Source: Apostichopus japonicus
Lineage: Eukaryota > Echinodermata > Holothuroidea > Aspidochirotida > Stichopodidae
Assembly: GCF_037975245.1 (NCBI RefSeq)
Contig: NC_092574.1
Coordinates: 6,380,713-6,440,712 of the forward strand
DNA: 60,000 bases
Direction of reading: 5' to 3'
Numbering within the stretch: position 1 is the stretch's first letter; each line of letters begins with the position of its first letter. Position numbers and translations under genes: made by a program. Positions 11,764 through 33,477 of the stretch are shown one piece after another. A model generated the notes under the pieces. It was not told the DNA's origin. It made no database searches and worked only from the letters and a program-made list of their open reading frames with translations.

Positions 11764-14700
11764 CTGAGGAATGTATAAACAGAAGTGACAAACTTGTTTT
11801 ACACAGAGACCTTTGGTCAAATTCACAGTCACTAGCGGTGACCTTTCATTATAATTGCCATTGTTACTAATAATTTATTATAACACTTTTGTAAACATCA
11901 AGTAGTCATTACCTGTACATCTCAGGAACTTAATTGAACTTTCTGAAGGGTTAACCAACTTGTGCCATTACCATTGCTGTGTTTTTTTTTTTCTTTTAAC
12001 ATGACACTGTTGATAGTTGGAATCAACAGTAGCTTACCTCCATGAGGTCCAACATGACACCGTTGATGATCCCGCTGTACTTCTTAAACACAGTCTCGGG
12101 ATCGGTGACAGCCGGAAACTGAGGAGACGAAAACAAAATGATTGAATCGTGAGAAATACTTACCTCTTAGAATTGCTGAAAAACAGAACAACATATATGC
12201 ACTGGGTCGTCAAAAACATTTTAAAATCTGGAACAGATTTGAATATTAATACTTTGAATGAAAAATTGAGAAATGACCATACAATGAGTTATGTGAAACC
12301 TGGCCTAGGTACTTCTTTATTTATACAACAGTATATGAGCCCTGTTTATGAAACCTGAGAACCTTTCTTTTGCAATGAGGGGAAAATAAGGTGGCTATGG
12401 GTAGCTTTTCTTCAATGTTTTTGGCATTTTTTTTTTTTTGGGGGGGGGGGTTTCTCTAGCATATTATCTCAGAGATTCTGAACTAAACTAGTATGAAATT
12501 CTTATGTAATATTTGCTTCATTTCAAAGAAGCACTAAAGTTAACACCTTGATAGTTTTGCTGGATGGTATATGGATGAAACTTATATTTGTAACGTTTCC
12601 AACATCTCAAAGAGGATTTTACTTCAGTACTTCTACTCTATCATGAAAAATGTAGTAAGTTTTCTAATGTTTATTTAAGTTTTTTAACCTGTGCAAAAGA
12701 AGAAAAACAAAGCAGGAAACAAAAGGAAGGATTTTTGTATCAAAATAAACATTTTTCTGACAAATTTTCAATTAATAATGAGGTTATTAACCTTGAGACC
12801 AGTAAAACGGGGATTCTTCTCAAAGAGTTTCATCTGGTAAGACGGTAAACTGCCGCAGACTTTCTGAATCATGTAAAGTTGATCAATCTCGCTTTCTCCT
12901 GGAAACACCGGTTGTCCATCACTCAACTCCCCCAGTATGCAACCAATTGCCCAGATATCCACAGCTTTACCATATGGAGCCCTGTGGAGGTTTAAATTAT
13001 AAATCAAATATATCGTCAAGGTTGAAACATGAACATTCTGATGGAAAACAATTATTTACATGTAAAAGTGTCACATTTTCCCCAAATACATCATGATTAT
13101 TTGGTCCTATTTTTAAATCTCATTCCATTTTTACTACGACCAAACATACTGCATTTTTTGACTTTTCAGAAGCCTAGGTGACAACTGGAGCCCAAAAGAC
13201 ACAACCTCACAAATTAAAACTAATCAACATTTAACTAATCAATGTAAACTACTAAAAGGTTGGTTTAAAATTTCATTGCCTTGATGAATTGTTGATAAAT
13301 TCTGTGACTTCTTGTAAGAACGCCATGGCATTGCAAGGTCTTTGATGGCTTCAAGGAATCTTGTTTAATGTTGCTTTCAATTCTGCTAAACTTCCCTAAC
13401 CCCAACCCCATTCCCACCCTTCCCAATATTCTCCAATCTCATCCCGATGCCGCTAGGCAGTTTAACAAATCTCACCATTTGAAGCATCAGTAAAGCAATT
13501 TTGGGATATGTTAATCAAAGGGAAGAGTACCGTGGTTAAACATACCCCAGCAGGAGTTCCGGTGATCGGTACCATCTGGTGGCCACGTATTCGGTGTAAT
13601 TGGCAGTACCTGTACCAGTAATGTTCCTCGCAAATCCTAGTAATCAAGAAGAAGACAAAATAAAACAAGGGTTAAAGTTATATCAGAGCAGTGAACCATG
13701 GGACATTTTTGTTCCATTCCAATTTTCATTTCCTAAAACTATTCAAGAGAGGATGGGGATGGTGGGAGGGGGAGGGGGGTTTCAATCCTACCTTTGCAAA
13801 CATTGAGACTAACATGTATCAACGATTCATCTTTGTCACAGTATGTTTGTTAGGCAATCTCCGATGTCTATACTGTACTCCTCTAAACAGAATGCTCTAT
13901 CACCAAACTGTTTCCATTACAATTTTCTGCAATAATAGCTTACTGTTATGTAGCTTCCATGTTAGAGTATAAGGAATGTGAATTCCTCTTACTTTTCTGG
14001 TGTTTTTTGTTTTGCAGCTTGTACCTATGCAATTACAATCTTTGAAAATTAAGTTAATGACAGTCTTAATAGCAACCTTTCTTTCTTGTAATGAGTTGTG
14101 ATTATAAATTATACAAGGTTAACTCACAAAGTTTGCATTCTTTGCCTGATGGAAAACTTGAATAATTTTATAAAATTTGATAAACGCTTCAAAACAAACT
14201 AAGTCTTTAAAAAAAAACTAAAAAAAATTGTTTTTCTTTTTGAAATTATGTTATGATTGTCATTATTTAAAAAGAAATACCACCAAGACAAATAAACTCA
14301 CCAAAGTCACATAGTTTCAAAACTCCATTGTCACTAATCAAAAGATTCTCTGGTTTAATATCTGCAAATATGAAATTACAAGCACACACATTAAGATGCA
14401 ATAAAGTCAGACGAGAATACAAAGTTATCTTCCTTTAAGTATTTTACATCTTAAATGCAGAGAGAGAGAGAGTAGCAACATGAAAAATCATTCACTTTTC
14501 AGGCATTTTACTTTGAATCTGACAGAAAAGATTTTGTAGCTTACTAGCTAGTTAAAGCTACACTTTTTAATATATAATTGAGAATAAACTTCTTTGAGAG
14601 ACAACTTAAAACAATAATATAACCTTTAAATTACCGTTTAAATGAGATTTATACAGAGAGAAATCATCCTTTAAATTGATATAATATTTACTAAGATATT

Positions 14701-17700
14701 TTACATGATGATATAAGTCACAGAAAGCGTTAACAGAAATTTTGACTCAATCTGAGATGGTTGGACAATCACAATAAAGAAAGTTGTAGTTTAATGGTGT
14801 GTTGTGACAGATCTTTCACAAATATCACATCTGAAAGTTCTTTTAGCTCACCTCTGTGGATGATCTCATTTCTGTGACACCAGTGGATTGCTCTTATGAG
14901 TTGGTAAATTAAACTCCTGTGACAGATCAAACAAAGATTAATGAATAAAGAATTTAGGATGGATAAAGCTAGTACAACAGATTTCATATTTTTATGAGGC
15001 ACACAGATATTATTTTGAGACATCAACCAGATGACAGGGTACATATCAATTGTAAACGATTTCATTCTTTTTAAGACAAGCTCACTTCAGCTGACAGAAC
15101 AAACAAAGATTAATGAATAAAGAATTTAGGATGGATAAAGCTAGTACAACATATTTCATATTTTTATGAGGTATACAACTATTATTTTGAAACATCAACC
15201 AGATAGCAGGGTATATATCAATTGTAACAGAATTTCATTCTTTCAAGATAAGCTCACTTCAGCTGACAGATCAAACAAAGATAAAGGAATAAAGAATTTA
15301 GGATTGATAAAGCTAGTACAACAGATTTCATATTAATGTGAGGCACAGTTATTATTTTGAAACATCAACCAGATAACAGGGTATATATCAATTGTAACAG
15401 AATTTCATTCTTTCAAGATAAGCTCACTTTAGCTAAGAACTATTAATTTTGACCTCCTCTTGACTGACATTAAATTCAATTATAAATATCCAGCTCCAGT
15501 CGTACATTTGTTTCTATGACTCAATGACATGAAAAGTAAACATTAACCAACCTGACTTTTTCTGGAGGCAAGCCATTAGGGTTGTCTTCTAATAACTCCA
15601 ACATATTCTGTAACAGGATTAGGATAATAAATAATTCTGAATATCAGTGAAATGGATGACATGGAGAAGGGTTTAAGTTTTAACTGCTCTGGAAGAAAGT
15701 GAACAAGACACAGCAAAGGTACCTCTTTCTTTGTCAAAACACTAGCAATCTAGACTAAGCAACAAATAGCCAATTATAATTCATAAAACTATTTATTTTA
15801 TTTTTTAAAGAAAAGAATCATATCACACTAGTTTTTGCCTTCTCAAATCAGAGAGATGTCTACAGTATAACTAAATCCATATATGGTATTTAAAAACAAT
15901 ACCATTTCTGATATGAATAATTATTAATACTTCACATATATTTTCAAACAGAAGAATATAATCATTTTTCTTTAATTTTATGACAACCAGTGCAACCACT
16001 CATCTTGATGGAAGCACTGAACTATTATGTGATGTCACAACTCATGTATTTTGCATCACATATAAATGCACTGAATTGTGTGTTTTGAGTCAAACTCACT
16101 TAAATCAGTACCTATTGGCAAAACGATAATCACCCTTGATACTACTGATGTCTGATTTGTAAACATCTACAAAGGTTTCCATGGAGATTTGGTATACATT
16201 TGAATACACTGAAAAGTTTAAAAGCAGCAGATAAAATGTCAGTCAATAACAAAAACTTTTAGAGTGGCAATAAGAAGCTTGCTGAAAATTCTTTTTCCAC
16301 GAGTGGCTGTTACTTGACCGAGGTGACTTTGTAGCATATTTGCAGCCAGTAATGACGACTTTTAAAGTTAATGACACAAACTGACGATGACAGATGGTGT
16401 ACATACCTTCTCAACATACTCAAAGACCAAGTACAACTTTCCTTTCCTTCTGAAGGCCTCCCTGGAGTGAGAAAAGTGCATCAGATGAAGCAACATGAAA
16501 TAGCATTCCTTGTGTAGAAATTACAGCGGACAGGAATAAGAGCAAGAGATTGATGAACACTTGCTAATTATTTAAATCTGAATCAAACTGATTAAACAGA
16601 TATAAATTAGAAACAATTCAACCAACTTTCATATTGTTTCCACACTCCTAGTTTCGTTTAATTGCCAATGGGGTAAAAGAATGTTTAAACAAATATTTAA
16701 AGGATTGCGAGAAGACTTGAGGTTTTGGTATTTAAGCATATATGCTATCCAGCTATTTTGGTGAGGGAATATTTTAACCCTCCTGATGCCTTTCTTTTCC
16801 TTCTAAACTAAAACAAGTCAGTGATTATCAATGAAAGAAATGTCTTCTTACCACAATCACATTTCATTATGTAGCATTTAAACTGTACTGAACCCACAGT
16901 TTAATTCTTATGTAACAATCTGTACAAATTAGAAGTAATTTCCAAACTTCATAATTGCATCAACTGATTGCAATACATTAAGTACAGTTTTAATTGTTGC
17001 TATCATTTACAATGACGTGTTTTGCCAAAACAATTGTAATGTAAACATAATATGAACATTTTAAAATTGATATTAATATAACAAGATCAGTGATGTAAGC
17101 ACATATTACATTAGGCTACCGATGCCATTGATTCCACTCAGACTATCTTGCTGTAATCTTGCTGTAAACTTACCTAAGTTCCACAATGTTCTCTTGCTTG
17201 AGTTGTCTGAGAACTTTAAGCTCTCGTAGCGTCGTTCTGCGCACATCTTCGTTATCTGGAACAGAGACAGAAAACATTACAGTCAGAGTAGGTTGAAATT
17301 GCATTTTCCACTATGCAATCATTGCACAATTTAAGTGGGATCATAAAGAGTCAGTTTAAGTCATAATAGATCAGTGACGACACCAACAGCAAACTGCTGT
17401 GAGGTGGTTTATGATTTCAACCATACATCACTCCGGTCATCTCGAGGATCTACTTGATCAAGGTGTTATATTATCTTACGGTCAAACGGTTTGTAAAAGT
17501 TTCCGTAGAAACGTAGTTGGCACGTCAGTATCTATCAACAGAGCAAACGATCAGCATGTCATGAAGACGTTAATTTAATACTGAAACAAAATAATAATTC
17601 AATGCTTCATTGGCAAGAAGAAACCTGGAGGTTGTCTTAGGCCAAGCAAACTTACAGCTCAAACTGAGCAAGTTGATTGTGTGTGTACCTGGCTGAACCA

Positions 17701-19507
17701 TGAAAAATCATGAAACATGAATAGATTCTCAATGATCAATAGTGAAGCTATCCAATGAACAGTTTAATGTCCACATACGCAGAAAACAGCAAAAGACCTA
17801 CCTTCACTGTCCTTGAACTTCTTAACAGCCACAATGTCCTTTGTAGCCTAGATGAAAAGCAAGAGGTGTGAACTACATATTTATACCATAATATTCTCAA
17901 AAACAAAAATTCCATGAAAAATTTCCATCATTTTCATCTATGAACACTGTTTTTAAAAATTAAAAATGTGAAGAGTGAACATATTCAAAAATATGAATTG
18001 CTAAGGTTTTTACAAAAACAAAATTATATCCTGTTACTTTGTTTCACCTTTTATCATATCCAGTTGGAATTTCTTACAGAAATAAACCCTCTTCATATAT
18101 ACAGTAGCAGTTGACAAACTATATTCTAGCAGCATCAAGCAGGAAATTTGTTTTCACATTTAAACCCAAGCAAAGATTATTTTCCATTTTACAGTGTCTT
18201 TCATAATATCAGTCATTTTTCTTGCTTTTCCAGTCAGCGGTGATACAATTCCAGTCTAACTGGAGTCACACTGACTATCTATCAGTAGACTCTTTCTAGG
18301 TCTCATGTTATTCTTCTCTTTTATTATCAGCTTAGAAGGAGCCACAGTGAATGCACCTAATTAATTTAAAAATTTAGCCACCATTTCTCGATAATTATGA
18401 CCAATATCTTAAAACTACAGCACTTGAACTGATTTACTTATTGGCAAATATTAAAGATTCTTAGCTTGCTGTCACTCCTAAGAAGAGTTTCCTTCACTGA
18501 AAAGATTCATGCTATTACTCTGACATTTCTCTCATTTTTCTGAAGAATCAGAAACTATCATTGTAAAATATCATCAGTTTTAACAGAGCTGAAAAAGTTA
18601 ATGACAAAAAGGAAAACTGTATATATAACTTTTGGCTACTTATTGCTACGTTTACCTTATGACGACACTTCAGTACGACCCCATATGCACCTGAAAATAG
18701 AAACAGTATGTAGAAACATTTGAAATAACCAGCTTTGCTCTTAATGAATCAGGAAACAGATTTACTAAAATGATGATATGATAATAAGATAAAAATTAAA
18801 ATAAAATAGACATGGTTCACCATGTACAAAGACTACAAGGATAATGAACCCAACACATAACCAGCAATGACAGTAAACTGAACACCGTGCTGATCAAATA
18901 GCAAATATTTGCTCAACGGCAGAAGTTGACTGCCCATTTGGGATACAAGCAGGTAAATGTTAACTCTGACAAACAACAACAAAGAGCACTGTAAACTGTA
19001 ACTTGTCAATTGTTTGGGGAAAAAAAATTGTCCAAGTGATCACAAAACTGGAAACTTTCAAATGTTCACCATTAGAACTTTTTACAGTGAGGATGCTATA
19101 CCGAAGAACAAAGCTGCTTCTAAGAACAACATGTTAGAAAACTTCATCGTCATTAACAGTTTTAAAGGTCACTCTTGTTTGCGGATTGTGATTCTAATCT
19201 AGTATTGAGGTACTTCCACTGATTGTACAAATAAACAACCATTCCTGTGAACATATTGCAGCACCACAAAGTTGCTAGTGCAATTAGAAACAGTTACAAA
19301 GCTGCCAAACTCTACAATGATATAAAAACAACTCAGGCATCCTTGATAGGATAATGTTTGATTAAGAAAGAAAGATAAATTTGGGATAATATACATGGCA
19401 GATCAACATAAAGGAAATAACTCACCTTCTCCAACTAGACCTAACACTTCATATTTATTCATTCTTGGAAGTTTGAACCCATTATCCAAGGTAGCCCCAA
19501 TTTTCAT
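7924..19507 (-). CDS. CDKL5: CDKL5-type serine/threonine kinase, complete 16-exon gene
   Basis: A CMGC-group kinase, with the tail discussed separately. Coding exons in transcript order: 19507-19426, 18690-18656, 17847-17802, 17255-17174, 16461-16407, 15607-15552, 14916-14852, 14361-14302, 13636-13546, 12981-12792, 12118-12038, 11763-11609, 10882-9484, 9126-9028, 8425-8303, 8166-7924. All have GT-AG borders and sum to 2862 bases, that is 953 residues plus TAA, close to vertebrate CDKL5 (about 960-1030). The start MKIG at 19507 matches the family N-terminus MKIP. Visible motifs are the GEGAYGVV loop (26-33), lysine 48 in VAVKKF, HRDIKPEN (D141), DFG (159-161) and the activation-loop TEY (175-177) typical of CDKL5. 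In mammals the protein acts on microtubule-linked substrates in neurons and cilia. Exon borders come from reading the sequence; start and stop are well supported, alternative exons are possible. Confidence 0.93.
12038..19507 (-). other. CDKL5: CDKL5 kinase-domain exons 1-11
   Basis: These eleven exons encode most of the kinase fold, which finishes in exon 12 with an [12 protein letters not shown] segment matching the LDPADRYLTEQC segment of human CDKL5. Diagnostic agreement includes [32 protein letters not shown] and [19 protein letters not shown], which are closer to CDKL5 than to my recollection of CDKL1-4. No catalytic residue is missing, so an active kinase is expected. The intervening sequence is AT-rich intron; apart from the 172-bp array before exon 7, I see nothing coding in those introns. 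Confidence 0.9.
14921..15434. repeat. Three tandem copies of a 172-bp unit at the CDKL5 exon 7 acceptor
   Basis: Copies begin at 14921, 15093 and 15265 (GACAGATCAAACAAAG or near variants) and end at 15434. The array touches the 3' splice site of exon 7. On the minus strand each copy border reads TTTGATCTGTCAG or a close variant, like the true acceptor, so the duplication unit includes acceptor-like sequence. Confidence 0.9.
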
Positions 19508-19922
19508 CCTTTGGCTAAAAACATCGCAATTCTTCAACAAGTCATACAGCCCCTACAGGATCACAATAACAAAGACAAAACACCAGAAAACAAAATAAAA
19601 CTACAGAAATTTTCCTCATTGAATTTAAAATCATATATAATGCTATTAGGAATGGTAGAAATTTATCCGAGTTTAAGAAGTTTTTACAGTTTTTTTGATA
19701 AAATGCCACATATTAAAGGGTGTGAAGACTCCTGCAAAAACAAACGTCTAATGCCGGTAATGTCATTTAGTTTCGAATGAGGTGTAACAGAAGTGTTAGA
19801 CACCACCATCGATCCCAGAAAATACACATACAGCTTGGTAACTAGACACTAGTGTACAGTCAGTATACAGCTGCGGTCGATACCCACAGCACAGTGTACA
19901 AACGATACAGGGATGGACATAT

Positions 19923-20989
19923 GCTTGCGAGTCACTTCGCCCAACAACCATTTCGCCCAACTGCCATTTCGCCCAACCAGCCTGGTCATTTCGCCCAACC
20001 GCGTTGGTCATTTCGCCCAACCAGCATGGTCAGTTCGCCCAACCGTGTTGGTCATTTCGCCCAACCGTGTTGGTCATTTCGCCCAACCGTGTTGGTCATT
20101 TCGCCCAACCGTGTTGGTCTTTTCGCCCAACCTTATTTTTACTAATATTCAGTCAGAATAATATTACTTTTTCTATTCCACCAGTTCAGTTTGATTTATT
20201 TTGGGTAAGGTTACTTCGTAATAGGTAAATAAAGTGAGGACCGCTCGATATCGATCGGAGTCTGAGCAGTTATTTCGGGTATAATGGGAGGATTACCTAT
20301 CAAACCTAACCCCTAAAATACTGGTCCATCCTACTGACTAACAATTCCGGAACGTTAAGTGAAAAACAATGTATATATAAAACCCGTCCGTAATATTTAT
20401 CAATGTAACCACATATGTAATCACATATGTAGGCCTAATCAATTTAACCACGACTTCAAGTTTCCTTAATACTCGGTTCGTATCCCGTAACGTTAACAAT
20501 TCCCGACCGTTTACTATCAAACCTATCAAACCTAACCCCTAAAACACTGATCCATCCTCAAGATTCCTTAATATTCGGTTCGTATTCTGTAACGTTTCCT
20601 TACTAAAGTTATACAAAGAAAAGGACTTTAAGTTTCCTTAATATTCCTTAATATTCGAACGTTTATTATCAAACCTAACCCCCAACACACTGATCGGTCC
20701 TCAAGTTTCCTTAATATTCGGTTCGTAACCTGTAACTTTAACAATTCCCGAACGTTTACTTTTCAAGTATCATATTTAATCAAGGTTGGGCGAAATGACC
20801 AGGCTGGTTGGGCGAAATGACCAGGCTGGTTGGGCGAAATGACCAGGCTGGTTGGGCGAAATGACCAGGCTGGTTGGACGAAATGACCAGGCTGGTTGGG
20901 CGAAATGACCAGGCTGGTTGGGCGAAATGGTAAGGTTGGGCGAAATGGCAGTTGGGCGAAATGGTTGTTGGGCGAAGTGTCCTGCTTCC
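19923..20989. mobile_element. Foldback-type non-autonomous DNA transposon with 8-bp TSD
   Basis: The element is flanked by identical GGACATAT at 19915-19922 and 20990-20997. Its ends are long inverted arrays. The left arm (about 19933-20135) has tandem units containing CATTTCGCCCAACC, and the right arm (about 20785-20975) has the same units inverted (GGTTGGGCGAAATGACCAGG). The outermost units match between arms, including CACTTCGCCCAACAACCATT. The centre is AT-rich with its own repeats. There is no transposase ORF. The 8-bp TSD suggests mobilisation by a hAT-like enzyme; the arms made of short repeats resemble foldback elements. Confidence 0.85.
20330..20770. repeat. Internal diverged repeats of the foldback element
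   Basis: The element core carries three to four diverged copies of a unit of about 120 bp, marked by TTCCTTAATATTCGGTTCGT, then AACGTTAACAATTCCCGA and TCAAACCTAACCCC. The copies vary in length. Confidence 0.7.
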
Positions 20990-23701
20990 GGACATATCAG
21001 GTCCAGCTATAGATAACAAGGTATCTGTCTGCATTTTGTAGCGACAAGAGAAAAACTTCACTGGCAAGCAATGGAAAGTTAACTTTTTCACTGGGCGGCA
21101 CACGGTTTGGGGCGAGTCTTCAATGCCTTCAAGTGAATGTCATAGATTTACCAAATTTCCAATCCCCTATTATGAAGGGAAGTTTTCAAAGGTTTGTTGG
21201 GTCTAAAGAAACTGTTCTAGGAACATTGAAAGGGGACATCTGGGCAGACGAGAGTCTAAGGATACATATGAGACATGTATGTATGTATGTCAAACATGAA
21301 GGGTAAAGCATAATTTCAATAGCGTGAAAAGCATTAAAAAAGCACCAAGTTCTTCAAAATTATAAGTTAATTACTGCATGAATTTATGTTTTTGTGACTG
21401 TACATACAGGTAGCTTTCTGTCAAATCATGCATTTCTTGCAATTTATTATAAGTTATGCATGAGATAAACAAAAAAAGTGAAGTTAATATCTGATGAACA
21501 ATTAGATGTGCCACAGAATAGCAGGCCTTATTGCAATTACAACATTGTAACCACTAACATTGAACGAACAATGTACAAGTGAGGCTTTGATGTTATATCA
21601 GAACTCTATGATGAAACTTAATGGCTAGCTACTTGTATTGTTAAGGTCTTTGGTCAAAATACACTTCCACAAGTTCCAGGAAAATTTCCTTACATCGTGC
21701 GTGTGTTAAGGTTATCGTATACTGGACTAGTAAGTGAGGGGATAAACTCGTAAAAATGAAAACGACAAGAAACAGCAAAGTAGACTTGATGTTTTTATGT
21801 TTCAACTTTCACGGTAGGAATTTGTGACTATTCTCTATTGCACAATCCTAACACTTACGTTAGTAACACACAACACAATAACTACATAAACCCTTTGTAA
21901 TTACCCTACCAATACCAGCTAGGCTAGGCGACAAGTTATGCGGTTGCTTAGGAGCAACGACGCTATAGACTCAAGATGAGAATGTTCTTTATTTTTATGA
22001 GATTTCATGTCATAGAACTGGAAATGTGTTTTCAATTGCTGTCTTACCTGTTACCTTGGGTAATGTTGTTAAGATAAATATTCTGCAAGAAATTTCTTTC
22101 TAATCAAAGCCCTAAACATCTTCGTCCGAAGTCGATCGCGAAGATAAACTTCCAATGGAAAGATCATGTGCCCATAATGACGGATACATAAGTAGCCAGA
22201 TCGAGCGTATATCATTCAACGTAACGAAGTTCAGTCGTACCCCCTAGAGCAGGATATAATCCTGCTTTATGGTCCTACCCCTAGTCCTGAAATCTGAAGA
22301 TGGGAGGGGATGGAAGGGGAAGGGGAGTGGATGATATTTTGTCCCTTATATCCTTTATAGGTGAGATGCATTAATGTCTTTGTAGCAACTTGTGGGAATA
22401 GAGATGTTTGGGCAATTGGAGGAGGAGAATGAGGCATCTCATAGCAACATACTAATAGAAGTTGTGATTTAAGGACAGGCTTCACTTATCAATTATTGAA
22501 AGCAATTTATCCATACCCTTCATGCAAAATAGACTACAGACTGAAAAGGATCTACCCCACTGCTGTGTATGATTTCAATTTATGTACTTATAAACATATT
22601 ATTGCAAGCACAACTTTGTTATAATCCATTCTTTGATGTCTATATATAAACACTACCACAAAGTCATACACTTGACTGGTATTTTGCAGCGCTGTAACCA
22701 ACTGTCTTGATGGGGTTTTTTTCCTCATGCTGCTCTCATCATCCAGACATAGACCTTTCTTGATCATACTAATAGGACACATGTTAAATTCATAAAAGCC
22801 TTATGTGAACTCTTCAAACACTTTCTTTCATAACAGAGCATTCATTACTTCAATCACTTTTTACTCACCTCTCTAGAAGTCGAATGAAAAGCAGAAAATA
22901 TTGTCTAAATTGAGACAACAGAGGGAGGGGACTAGGAGGAAGAGGAAAGAGAAAGGGTAATCATCCTGATCACATGACCTTTTATAGTTCAGGAAAATTT
23001 GGAAAATTGATTTCTAGCAAAGAGGAGAATGGATAATTTGTATTCAGATTCATACTGATGGTTTAATGTAAAGCACCATATGACAAGTCAATACACCTAC
23101 AAAATACTTCATAAACTTTCAGTGCAAAGCAATGTAACATTTTCAGTACAGAGACATGTCCCAATGGCACTTGGGTACACACCTTCACATTTTTTGTATA
23201 ATAAAACGGAAACATAAAAGAACTTATAATAAGAGAGATAGAGAGCAATATTTCAAATGTACCAAGCATGATTAATACACCATACGAAATACAAATTATT
23301 GGGAGGAAGATTGGAGAATACTCTGTATGTTTTAAACATAATATTTTACAAGCACTCATCCATCCATCAAGGAGTTGCTCTATTTGATAAAACCTAATAC
23401 CAAATTTGAATTCATCTTTATAGTTTATGAAACTCAGATATAAAATGCTATTTCTTGCAATCGTGCTGTTACAGCTGCAGTAAAGGCATAACTACATTGT
23501 GCCCAAAAAATTGAAGGGAACAAAATAGTAATACCAGTTGTAATGTATTCTTTCTCCTTCACAAACACAATTTAGAGAAAAATGGAAAAAAAATGATAAA
23601 AAAAGATAAATCAGATACTTCAAGAAAAGTATTGCTTTGTGCTATATGGTCAACTTTGCATGATCCAAATGAGTGTCATTTATAGACGGTCATCTCATTT
23701 C

Positions 23702-33477
<9,776 letters not shown>

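Larger units (their letters stand above)
19508..23701. other. Intergenic region between CDKL5 and DELE1
   Basis: This stretch contains the CDKL5 5' UTR and promoter side, the foldback transposon at 19923-20989, and the 3' UTR side of DELE1. Bases 21000-23600 hold no ORF with a recognisable domain. A purine/pyrimidine-rich stretch near 22300-22340 and scattered AT-rich sequence are the only other things I see. Confidence 0.6.

Noticed and set aside
19852-21103. Repeating HFAQP/SFRPT frames on both strands
   Set aside because: They are produced by the CATTTCGCCCAACC arms of the foldback element and have no start context or domain.
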